This document shows positions 39,970-50,495 of a stretch of DNA of 64,000 nucleotides, piece after piece; positions within the stretch are counted from its first letter, which is position 1, and the number at the start of each line of letters is the position of its first letter. This DNA is from Solenopsis invicta (taxonomy: Eukaryota; Arthropoda; Insecta; Hymenoptera; Formicidae). The stretch covers positions 30,160,997-30,224,996 of the forward strand of contig NC_052666.1 in NCBI RefSeq assembly GCF_016802725.1. The letters run 5' to 3'. The position numbers and the translations under genes are program-made. The notes under the pieces are model-generated. The model saw nothing but the letters and a program-made list of their open reading frames with translations, ran no database searches and was not told the origin of the DNA.

Positions 39970-40312
39970 TACTTCGTGAACGGCTGTCATCGCGGAGCTC
40001 GCGTATTTTAACTATGTGTATTTAGAAGGAGTTAATAGTGTAATATTAAATTTGTAATTTGTATAAAGTTATGTAATATCAAAATTACTGTAGCGCGCGC
40101 ATACTTTGTCTGGTATTTCATTAAAAAAGATAGCAATTACGTTATGAACGGCTATCATCATGGAGATAATAGATGCGTATTTTGACTATGTGCATTGAAG
40201 GGTTAATAGTGTAATATTAAATTTATAATTTGTATAAAGTTATGTAATAACAAAATTATTGTAGCGCGCGTCTACTTTGTCTAGTATTTCATTAAAAAAA
40301 GACAGCAATTTT
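39970..40312. repeat. Two-copy tandem duplication, unit about 168 bases
   Basis: The order GAACGGCTGTCATC, GCGTATTTTAACTATGTG, TTAATAGTGTAATATTAAA, TAAAGTTATGTAATA, TGTAGCGCGCG and TTTGTCTGGTATTTCATT at about 39978-40128 repeats with small changes at about 40146-40305. No open frame is shared between the copies. Confidence 0.75.
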
Positions 40313-41409
40313 ACGTTCTCATCTCGCACATTTAACGCGCAGAAATAGAAGAGTACTTAGTTTTATGAATTGTTATTATTAAATTGTTTTGTTATTTATT
40401 ATTTATTTTGTAATTATTTGTTACATATTAATTAAATCTGCGCATAAACAAAATTATATTATAAACAAACATAAAAGTTAATTAAGTATAACAAACATCG
40501 AGGGGAAGAAAGCAATCTATATGCAATCGATTTAAAATGCAGAAATACATATTTGTAAAGCAGAAATGCATGTTTGATACAAATGTTTCCATCACAATCT
40601 ATGTCAGCCAATGTACCTTCATAAATAATAACTCATACCGTATGCTCTATTACTGCTATTGATGAATTCGAAATTATGCGCAAATATGGAAAATCACAGC
40701 GCGACGATCGCGATAAGAACAATGAAGTCAGATGGTGCATTAATCACGCAGCTAACTCGATTATCAATCGTCAGTTTCCATCAAACTTATTTACAAATTA
40801 AATATAAGATCATTCGGTTTTCTCTTTTCTCATGTGCGCAGTTGATATCAATGTAAATTGCTTCATAAGCAATTTCTGCATTCGAGAGATCAGATATCAC
40901 ACATTCCCATCATGAAGCTTAACGATAACAACACACGTTATACACATTAAAGAATCCACCCATCATTATTTCAGTCAAATTATTCCGCATTCTCGCGCAA
41001 AAATGCAGTTTCTTTGATAACAGTAATAACGTCATAATTATGATCGCGGCTGGCGTGGAAATTTATGAGTGACGCGGTTCTCGCGATGAAATCATTCTGT
41101 TTTTTTTTTCTCGAACATGTCCGTCTGATTGCCGATGAGAAATTAAAAAAAAAACTCTGTCTAAGTGTGCCTACCGGCTATTTTGCAAAACACGTCGTTT
41201 AAGTGGGATCAGCTTATAAAATGTCAGAAAAGCAAAAAGTAACCTTATATTCTATTGTACTTTGTTTCAATTCTCTCTCATATATTGAATTCGATATGTA
41301 ACGCCTTTTATCAGATTGTGCGTCAGATCATTTTAACAGATCTATTTGAATGAATTACGACTTTGAGTTATGACTGAAGTAAATAATCTTGCTTTAGCAG
41401 TGACAGTTT

Positions 41410-41434
41410 GTAAATCCCCCGTGACAAATTCCCC
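41410..41434 (-). promoter_or_regulatory. Pair of kappaB-like sites upstream of the proline-rich peptide gene
   Basis: Read on the minus strand, positions 41410-41419 give GGGGATTTAC and 41425-41434 give GGGGAATTTG. Both resemble the GGGR-N-N-YYYY binding site of insect Rel/NF-kappaB factors (Relish, Dorsal, Dif). They sit about 36-60 bases before a TATA box. A looser match, GGGACTTTTT at 41565-41574, is joined directly to a GATA site (TTATCT). Function is inferred from motif and position only. Confidence 0.35.
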
Positions 41435-41469
41435 GTTAATCTGCAATCTAATTGAAAGTGAAGACGCAG

Positions 41470-41477
41470 TATAAATA
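41470..41477 (+). promoter_or_regulatory. TATA box
   Basis: TATAAATA lies about 30 bases before a plausible start region at 41500-41520. Downstream, the donor ACAG|GTAAAA at 41735 and the acceptor CTTTCAG at 42053 would give a non-coding first exon of about 230 bases, spliced 15 bases before the ATG at 42069. Confidence 0.4.
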
Positions 41478-42068
41478 TTGTATTATATTACGTGGCTTAT
41501 TTATCGCTCGGACTGACAGTTTGCATAGTTGAAATAGTCACAGAGAAAGTAACGTTCTATCCATGGGACTTTTTATCTTGCATCGAATAGCAATTTAGAC
41601 GATCGGTAGGAGTAAAAGTTCACCATTAGGATGCCTGGTGGGAAATAAATTTTTGTTGACACTCGCACATGCAAAGAAACAAAGTGCAAAAGTGCCATGT
41701 TAAGAATGATCCTAATCGTCTAGCAGAAAAACAGGTAAAACTAGTTGGTTAGATCATATTTCGAGCTAAATTGTGACGAAGTTGCAAAACGTTTCAACCG
41801 TTTAAATTTAAAAAAAAGAAAAATAAAAATAAAAGAACATAATAAGAGTATTCTTCACTACTACTTCCGCAGAGATCATGAAGCTAATAACATACAAGCC
41901 ATAATTGTTGTCCTTGTTATGAAAGTTTTTCCAGCAGCAACGTTTCATGATGTTGACAAATTTGAAAAGCACCGTAATATAAATTGGACGGATTGCATCT
42001 GAAGCGTCAAATCGCCATTGGAAGTATTTCAAACGATGCACCTCCGCTTTCAGGTCTCGCTGAGAAAA

Positions 42069-42248
42069 ATGGTTCTCGTTGTTGCGGCAGCTTTAATAGT
42101 CCTCGCCGCGCTCGCTTACGCGACACCGACTCCCGGCCCAATTGCATCCGGAGCTATTACGATCTATCCGATACCTCAAAGGCCGCCCTACGCACCCAAC
42201 CCATGGATCTATCCAAAACCAACCACGGTGCAGCCTGCAGGGCGTTAA
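42069..42248 (+). CDS. Secreted proline-rich peptide precursor, candidate antimicrobial peptide
   Basis: Codes for 59 residues. Residues 1-18 are a textbook signal peptide (hydrophobic Val/Ala/Leu core ending ALAYA), with cleavage expected before TPTPGP. The predicted 41-residue mature peptide has 12 prolines, four tyrosines or tryptophans (motifs IYPIPQRPP, YAPNPW, IYPKP), one Lys and two Arg, no Asp or Glu and no Cys. That composition resembles the linear proline-rich antimicrobial peptides of Hymenoptera (abaecin and apidaecin classes), but I cannot align it with either and give no name. It ends in Gly-Arg, a possible C-terminal amidation signal, so a secreted neuropeptide-like role is an alternative. 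The ATG context AGAAAAATGG is good and follows an acceptor at 42053; the coding part is a single exon. The open frame extends upstream to 42018, but those codons would lie partly in the intron. The kappaB-like/TATA region upstream supports immune induction; this is inference. Confidence 0.6.
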   Translation: MVLVVAAALIVLAALAYATPTPGPIASGAITIYPIPQRPPYAPNPWIYPKPTTVQPAGR

Positions 42249-42740
42249 ACGATAATCCCGGGTCACCGCGCGAGTTCTCGCTTTTTCAGAATCGCGTATT
42301 CCACAAGATTGATTTTGTAACCGACTGGCAAACTCGTTGCTCTATTTCTAGCTATGAACTGAATCACCGGGATAATGATTGTATACTTTTTTTCACTCTA
42401 ATTGCGAACGTGAAATTGAAATCAATAATTTGACAAACAACTGGTAATTATTCGTGCAATAGGTAATACTCGTTAAATATTCGAGATAAAATTATACTAA
42501 TATTGTCACCTTGATTAATATCGCCGGTATAAATAAGTAAGTTAAGTTATAAAATTATGTAAGATTTAAATGCTGTTATGATGAATGCACTACTGTACAT
42601 TAAATCTGGTTAATGAATTATTCTTGTAAGTAAAAAGATGAAATATTGTACAAAGATATTTATGAAGATAAGAATTAAAACAAGATGCATTGTAATATGA
42701 TTTAATTATCCAAAATAATATATGTAAACTTTTATGAATC

Positions 42741-42746
42741 AATAAA
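42741..42746 (+). promoter_or_regulatory. Candidate polyadenylation signal of the proline-rich peptide gene
   Basis: AATAAA about 490 bases after the stop codon at 42246-42248. Earlier hexamers with single changes are also present, so the 3' end is uncertain. Confidence 0.35.
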
Positions 42747-42845
42747 AACATTTCTTAAATTTCCGTTACTTATCCCTTTAATTTTGTTTCTTTCATTTAA
42801 GTTTATAATTAGTATTTTTTCTCTATTTTATTCTAAATTTAAGTG

Positions 42846-43049
42846 CACTAAGGAAAAAATTACTAAATTTTAATAAATATTTATTCAAATAGTAATAATA
42901 AAATATTTACTAAATATCTTGTATATTAGTACAAAAATAACTAATTTAAACCATTTTTTTATAGATAAGTAAATATTTATGCACCGTAAATATTTCACCA
43001 GTACTATCCGAATAAATATTTATTAAAATTTAGAAATTTTTTCTCTCGG
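42846..43049. mobile_element. Fold-back MITE downstream of the proline-rich peptide gene
   Basis: The left arm (CTAAGGAAAAAATTACTAAA, then TTTTAATAAATATTTATTC) is mirrored on the right (GAATAAATATTTATTAAAA, then TTTAGAAATTTTTTCTCTCGG). It spans about 204 bases with no coding capacity. Confidence 0.7.
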
Positions 43050-46000
43050 TAAAAAGATTCTATAAGACATCCAACAGCTTATATATTATTCTCAAAGGTC
43101 TTGCGAGATTTCAGTAAAAAAAATTCATTGTACGTCGGCAAAAGATGGTTCTGAACTATTTAAAAATACGCACGTTTTCTTTCTCAAGGTAATGGCTTTT
43201 GAACCGTTCCTGTTAGGATGCTATGGAGATGTTTATTCGAAATGGAGAGCCACACAGGTCGCTGTGCCGACTTTGACGATAATAATGCGTATCACGTAAG
43301 CGTCTCGTGCACGTAAAGTCGCCTAACGAGTAAAGTACTTTTGCACCCGTCCGCTCCCTTTTTTCCGTGACATCTCCGTGACGTCTATTGTGGCAATTTA
43401 CCTTGCACGTCGTATCATCGACCGAGTGTATGCCGTCGCTTTCGCGTACTTCCGCGTTCGCATAACCCGGTTAATCGAAGATCTCACGAACGAGAGAAAC
43501 GGCCGTGCGAATTACATTTCGGACGATTACGCAAAATTCTCGATACTTTATGCACAATTTAATTTTTTTTCAAGACTCATACATGAACAACAATACCGCA
43601 ATAAATTCTCGAAATTTAACATTATAATAATTAGACGAAGCTAATTAGAGCACGTGACTTTTAATGAGCAAATTAAATTGTAAAACTCTCAAAATTTATT
43701 AAACGTAAACTATGTAAGAAACGCACGAATGTTTTGACTCTCTTTGAAGATATTCTCAACGCATTATAATACAAAAATCTATAATCATCAATTGTGCCTC
43801 ATTGTCATTCTAACAAGATTAAATTGTCGAATACAAAGTTACATCCCTGATGTTTTTTATATTATTATCCACTCATTATTCAAATTATTACAAGTAGTTG
43901 TTAAATAAAAATTTTCTAGTGAGCAAAACATCTAAAATCGACGCATAAGATATAACTTTAAGACATCTAACGTGCTACGCCATTTTTTCTATTGAGAAAT
44001 GTGTTATATATTGTTTATTTATAATGTATTATATAAACAACTCACTGATCGATTACTATGTCGTATGATAAAATTATGAATGAAAAGTCAAATTAAAAAT
44101 CTCATGCTATATTGTAAAATTTATATAAGATATTGTTTATCGTTACTTGGCATTTATTCTATTTAAAACAATGATAAGCTGTTCAACATATTTTTAAAGT
44201 TTAATAAAAATAATCAAAAATATATTTTATTGTACTAAAATATAAAATATATTTATACGTATAGTAGATATTAATAAATCAGAGAAAATTATAAAGTTTT
44301 TCGAAATGCAATGTGGTCCTGCGATTGCCATGACAAGTTTTCAAATTTTATGAGAAAATTCTCTCCGTATATGCTACGCATCATTCGCAGAGCTACATGA
44401 TGTAACTGATGTCAGTTTATAATTAATTCAAAGAGGAGAATACCCAAAGCTCTGTCGCGATTCATTTATCAATCACCAATTGCAAAATTAAATATAACTG
44501 AATGCCTGAATTAAATATTGAATATTTTCCGTATGCTAGCGGAAGTAATTTCCACAAACACGGAAAATGAAATTGTTACATTGTCCCCGTCCGTAACACG
44601 TGTTGTACACGATTACGTCACCATTCTGCTCTGGCACATTTTTCGTGAGAGACCGAGAGTGACAATCGCTTACATTCATGGAGGAGCGAATTAAAACTCG
44701 CTACAGCTCGTTAATCCAGTTACACGCCGTAATAGCGCACACGGAAGCAGCGAACAAAAACGTTATTCAATACCGGACTAAAAAAAAAAAAAAGAGAAAA
44801 TATAATCACAGTTCGAGCTCGCAGCGTGACGGTCGGTGATTCCTTCGCGCAAACGTTTTCACGGCAAAGTTACAACGAAATGTCAATATTATATTGCAAG
44901 TGCAAGGTCGACCATATAATATACACATAATATTTTGAAAAGCTAAAAATATTTTTCAAAACTAAAGGTGCGTGTATAAAATAATGTATTTATATATTTA
45001 AAATTTTTCCATTAATAACAAATGATTTTTACACGCTCATTTCTGGCCGTAGCCAACAATTCGACAGTAAGTCAAATAAACCATTCGTACTCACCACTTG
45101 TACCAACAAAGATCAATCTTCATCAATCTTTATCAATTCGGACTATTTTACGTGATAGATCACAGTAGTCGGCACGCTTAACCGTAACGTAAGAATACAT
45201 AGACCTTCACTTTCGCTAGACGAGTTGTGCACAGGGTGTCCTATAATTGCAGCACATTTTAATAACGAATCTTAAAGATCAATTAATGTCAAAAATCTTA
45301 ATAAGAAAATATCAAGATAATTTCCGAGTTACAAATACTGACTAATTTTTAACGTTATCAAAAGTTTGCGAATCCAGCTTTCGAACTATCCATGTACGGT
45401 ACATGCACACCTATCGATTTATTACCTGCTATTACTGATCTGTTAATTATTTTGCTCCTCCTTTCAAGTTATCAAATTCGTTGCATTCACACAACACTCG
45501 TGAAAAGACGATTAATTACAATCGCTAATTATCGAATATGATAAAATGTACAATAATCGAGCGGCATTCCCGATGCGGCATTAATTACATGCGCAGCGCG
45601 CGTTTTGTTACGTAACACTAGTTGAAAAGTAATGTGAAAAGAATATCATCGCTCGAACAGCTATCACTGTAAGCCGTTCCAAACCCGCGCATTTGCGCAC
45701 CGAATGAATCCTGATTGGCGGAGTGTTTTAACAAATCAGCGATATATACGCGGAAATATGGCCTGGACAACTTCAATCCGACCGACACTGTGCAATAAAT
45801 AAAGTCGGGTTGATGGTCAATTAAGCAACGCTCGAAAATGTGTAATGGAAATTCGGTATTGATGCATGCGCAATATATATTTTTCCCGCGTAAATCCCGC
45901 GGAATACACGTATTATTATTAAAACGAACGATCGCCACCATTGATTTTCCCATCCGTCAACCGTTCGATTCGGCCGCACCCCCGCATCGTTCTCAATTTT

Positions 46001-46499
46001 CGAAAATAGTAGATGAATCACGTTCGGGATCGGCGGAAGAGCTGGAATCGGAGTGCGAAACGTACTCGCGGATTAAAGAGATAACTATCGCCCGCGAACG
46101 CAACGAAACGATAATTCCTATCGTCCCGTTCCTATCTCTACTTCAAAGGGATAAATCGCGCGGAATACCTGCCTCGATAAGTAGCCGATAGCTTTTACAT
46201 TCGAATCACGAATCGTAAGAGCTAATCGATCGCGTGAGTTGGCAATTGATAATCGTTCATGGAAAATGATCGTATTCACGATATATGTAGGTATGATGCG
46301 CCAAAGGATAATGCCGCGACGTCCGCTACCTATCGACTCGAATTTAGCGAGGCGAATGATAAGTTGATAACGCGACCACTCGGATGGTCTATGCGTTCGA
46401 ATTCGCCGAGTAATGTCAAAAAAAAAAAAGACTATGATTGTAAACGCAACAATCGCTGCGCGTTTTAAGCCCAATCCCTATAAACGTATAATATTATTT

Positions 46500-46912
46500 A
46501 AATTTTAAATATTACTCCTCCAATATTATTTAACAAAAAGTGGTTATATGTCCATTCCTCGTAATATTATATGAATATTATATAAATATTATATTAGAAA
46601 TAAATAATATTATTTATTTCAATATTTTAAATTGTTAGGAATATTATAGCTTTTAAACGTAATAATAATAAAGTTTATGTATATTTTATGAATAATAATT
46701 CAAATTAATTAAAAAAAAAAAAAAATATTTGTAGAACATTTTTATACTGCTCCACAGATATTAAAATAATGTACAACAAATATTATATAAAGCGGACATA
46801 TAACATTAATACATTATTCCTATAATATTAAAAAATATTAGATTCACGGAATATTATTTTAATGTTGCTTTAATTTTTAATAATATTCATATAACATTCT
46901 AGAAATGTTGTG
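46500..46912. repeat. Dispersed AATATTAT-rich repeat, copy 1
   Basis: This block and 49470-49875 share the same order of phrases in the same orientation: GTGGTTATATGTCCATTCCT versus GTAGTTACATGTACATTTCC, GACATATAACATTAATACA, CGGAATATTATTTTAAT, TTTTTAATAATATTC and ATTCTAGAAAT. They are diverged copies about 3 kb apart and non-coding. Confidence 0.55.
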
Positions 46913-49159
46913 TGCTTATAGAAATTAACCGAGCAATTTATGACATCCTATGACGTATCATTTATTTATTCCAACTGGACAAATATATTTCTATTTTATT
47001 TAGCATGAAAATATTTTGTATTATTCTTTAGTTTTATGATTATTTATATTATATGGCCATAATTATACAAGTAACATCCAATCCACATAAAGCCCGTTTC
47101 GAAGAAAATGCAAATAATACCTGATATTATTTAAAAATGTAGGTAAAAACTGTTTTAATTAAGCACATATTAGAATCTTTTTTAATGTAGAAAAATGTAA
47201 CCACTAATTAAAATAATTTAAAAATTATAATTTTGTGAGCTGGATGTTTCTTACATAACGACAGTCATAATACTATTTTTTAATGCAAATTTTATGAATT
47301 TTGTAAAAAGATACTCTTGGTTAAAAAATTTTAACAATTATATTATATTATTCATATTTTATAATATTTATAAGCAAATTCCGAACTGTCTTGGCTTTAA
47401 AGTTTACTTTATTATTTCATATTAATTCCTATTTTCATATGTACAAAACTTTAAAATAAAAAAATGATCAAAATCTTGTTTTATTCATATCACATGTAAA
47501 AAAAATAAATAATATAATTGTTAAAACTTTTTAGGTAAATATATCTTTTTACAAAATCCATTAAATTTGTATTAAAAACACCATATCTAACATAAATAAT
47601 AATAACACTAAAAAATAGTAATGAATAGTTGTATACAAAATGGAAATATAATACCTTTGTTCAGTTAGAATGAACAAACGATGCATCGCTGCAAAATATT
47701 TAGCGCTATAAAGTAAATGTACGTGTAAATTCTTTACGTTATAGATTAATATCAAGATAAATAGCATTTATGTATTGTATTATAGCATACTTCACGCGCT
47801 GTTTTGTGGACTCGATTTCGCTTCGTAACAATTAATTCCGCTCGGATGTTTCCAAAAGCCTAATAAAGGTATTATCGTGTAGTTAATTCTTATTCGACAA
47901 ATGTGCTGCAAATTACATAAAATGTGTTCAATATAAAATAAAGATACACAACACGCGCGCGCGTGCATTACTGAATGCATTTATAATTCGTGTCAAAATC
48001 CAAGATAAAATTCTCTTTACAATTCTGCACACGTGACAAATAATATGAATAATATTTAAAAATCAAAATACATACAGATATAAAATACATATTATAATAT
48101 ACACAGAATTCAATGTAAATACGTAAAATTTTAAATATAATTTTATCCTAAAAGCTGACGCAAATTACAGACTGTTTAAAGCAAAATTTATTGGCAGATT
48201 ATTTAATTCCTCCTTCATGAAAATGTGAATAATTGACTAATTTCTCCATTAAAAAAAAAATTATCGATTGCATTTAAAAAATGAAGATTAAATAATCATC
48301 ACAATTTGTTGTTAATCAACTCCATGTTAACTTTGATTGCTAGTATGTAACATTTAACTTTAAAAAAAAACAAAAAAAAACGGCAAAATCAACTGAGCAG
48401 TAAACATTAACAACTGCTGTGAAAATGTTGTAAACATTAATAGCAGCTGACAAGTCGCCAGGCAAATATACGACAGATTATTGGTTCGTGCTACACTAAT
48501 CACTACGGATCTTATTTACAGCTCAAAAACTAAACTGTGACCTCGATATTTTCGTTTTCGATAAACTTTCAAATCTCCCAACTAATCTCCATAATATGCA
48601 ATTAAGATATCATATGGTGATTACGGGACACCCTATATGCATACATAGACGAGAAACGGATTGGCGTGATCCTTGGAATCTGTAACACGTGAACGCGCTA
48701 ATAATAGATGCGCTAATAATAGATTCCTATTCACGTATGCCGCAGGATAATTCACGTCGCGTGGAAGCGTATCCACGTGCACTTGTGAGAGCAGGAAAAG
48801 CGTTTTATCTAGATAAGTATACGTTGAGGCGGTGACCATAAGAAAATCACTTATGTGATATGCGGGCTGATTTCACCAGCGTCGGTCAACTTTAGTCCCA
48901 CTTTAACCTATCTCCCATCTCTTTGCAATTTTATCTCTCGCAAAGCAAAACCGGTCATCAATTTTGTAATAATACGTACGAGGTTGAAAGTTGCGCCATT
49001 CGGTCATATATTTTTTTGTGCGTGTTTCGGCCACCTAAGTGGCAAGAGCCGAGATTGAATCATGAGGGAACCATGCGAGTCTTCGTAAATATTGATGTCG
49101 ATAAAGCAACGACCGCGGCCAGAGCGATAACACTATCGATATGACGCTGTCTTCTTTAA

Positions 49160-49438
49160 GAGACCCTTCAACCAATTTCGATTATTAACTTTAGCCGACG
49201 ATTAACTTGATCAGCAGTGTTGCCAACATGGAGAGGAAAATGCTTTATTATTAGATCAAGACACAAAATTCGCTTCTTTTCTCTTTATAATATATTTCAT
49301 TGATCGTAGCATTTGATATATTTTATAATTTTAACATGGATAGACTTATTAATTTTTTTATTATGATACGAGCTGTTAGTTACGCTGCTAATCAAGTTAA
49401 TCGTCGATTAAAGTTAAGTGGAATTGTTTGAAGTGGCC
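49160..49438. mobile_element. piggyBac-type MITE flanked by TTAA
   Basis: TTAA at 49156-49159 and TTAA at 49439-49442 flank an element with long inverted ends. The left (GAGACCCTTCAACCAATTT, then GACGATTAACTTGATCAGCAG) is mirrored on the right (CTGCTAATCAAGTTAATCGTC, then AATTGTTTGAAGTGGCC). TTAA target duplication is the hallmark of piggyBac-superfamily elements. It is too short to code for a transposase. A perfect 18-base palindrome, AGGATTACATGTAATCCT, follows directly at 49442-49459. Confidence 0.7.
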
Positions 49439-49469
49439 TTAAGGATTACATGTAATCCTAAAAGCGCTA

Positions 49470-49875
49470 GAGTATTATTTAATATTAAATGATATTCCTG
49501 AAATATTTAGTATTAACAGAAAGTAGTTACATGTACATTTCCTGATAACATTATATGAAAATTATATGAGAAGTAAATAATATTATTTTAAATTATAAAG
49601 AATATTACAACTTTTAGATACCAACTTTAATAATTACAGAATTATTGAATTTGTTATACATTATAATTCACATTAATTTTTGAACAAAAATATTATTCAT
49701 AAAATATTTTTATAATATAGATATTGAAATAATACACCACAAATATTATGTAAAAATGACATATAACATTAATACAATATTCCCATAAGATTAAAAAATA
49801 TTACATTCTCGGAATATTATTTTAATATTACTTTCATTTTTAATAATATTCGTATAATATTCTAGAAATATTGGG
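49470..49875. repeat. Dispersed AATATTAT-rich repeat, copy 2
   Basis: Second copy of the family at 46500-46912, in the same orientation, lying just after the piggyBac-type MITE. Both copies end near TTCTAGAAAT-TTG. Confidence 0.55.
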
Positions 49876-50039
49876 CTTCTAGCGTACATCTATTATGCTT
49901 GCCTGTTAGAAAAAAAATGTTACGAATTATAAGATTCATACAAGCGCGTGCGAATATTCCAAATTACAAGTTTTACAGCGCAGATATTAAACGTCATTAC
50001 AAATAAATTGCAAGTTAAGAATTCGAAGAATTCTACTGA

Positions 50040-50495
50040 TATTCGCGCAAAATTCGTAGAAAGGCCCATCTAAACAGACATCTACTGCGATTCTCCAACA
50101 CCAGAGACCTGTCTTGCCCCGAGCAATTGTCGCAAGCAGCTCATTTCGGTGCGAGTCATAGCTGAACGTCGAGCGTGCGTTAAATTAAATCGCGATGCGA
50201 ACGCGTCGCTGCCGCGTGCGTGTACGAGCGCTCACTTTCGCTGGACACGTTCATACTTTTACATACGCACGTGCATGTGCGTGCAAGCAGGAGCGAGCGG
50301 CGATGACTCGTGCAGCAGCAGCAGTAGCAATAGCAGCAGGAGCGGTAAACGCTACCGGCACGACGACGACGACGACGACGGTTTTTCATCTTGCCAGTAA
50401 GCCTTCCTGCTCCCACGAGAGCGGGTCGATCGGCCTCTTTTACTCGCCGCGTTTTCCGCGGCCGATCTTATCTACGTCAGCTGTCACACGCGAGG
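50040..50495 (+). promoter_or_regulatory. Putative promoter and 5' UTR of the JHBP-family gene
   Basis: This CpG-rich stretch lies directly before the ATG at 50496, with a CAG-type run at 50311-50340 and an ACG/CGA run at 50361-50381. No TATA box is evident. An open frame of 141 codons (ATG at 50195, to 50620) overlaps the gene's start in another frame; if it is transcribed it would be an upstream ORF. A GTAAGC donor-like site at 50397 leaves room for an alternative first exon. Confidence 0.4.
50311..50381. repeat. Trinucleotide repeats (CAG-type and CGA-type)
   Basis: An interrupted CAG/TAG/CAA run at 50311-50340 and about seven CGA/ACG units at 50361-50381, both before the JHBP-family start codon. 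Confidence 0.85.

Larger units (their letters stand above)
36961..41400. other. AT-rich intergenic region
   Basis: No gene could be assembled. It holds a (GT)n run at 38691-38714, an unassigned minus-strand open frame at 39528-39779 and a two-copy tandem duplication at about 39970-40312. The rest shows only low-complexity AT-rich sequence. Confidence 0.6.
43050..50040. other. Intergenic region with repeats
   Basis: No gene could be assembled. A CpG-richer block at about 45600-46470 has overlapping open frames of 69-118 codons on both strands, but no known domain. The rest is AT-rich DNA with the repeats listed separately. Confidence 0.55.

Noticed and set aside
42018..42068. Upstream extension of the proline-rich peptide frame
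   Set aside because: It would add residues before a perfect signal peptide and crosses the strong acceptor CTTTCAG at 42053; the ATG at 42069 has a better context.
45236..48639. Possible 3.4-kb transposon bounded by inverted AGGGTGTCC-TAAT ends
   Set aside because: The inverted match is about 15 bases, no target-site duplication is visible and the interior has no transposase. The ends may belong to two unrelated small elements.
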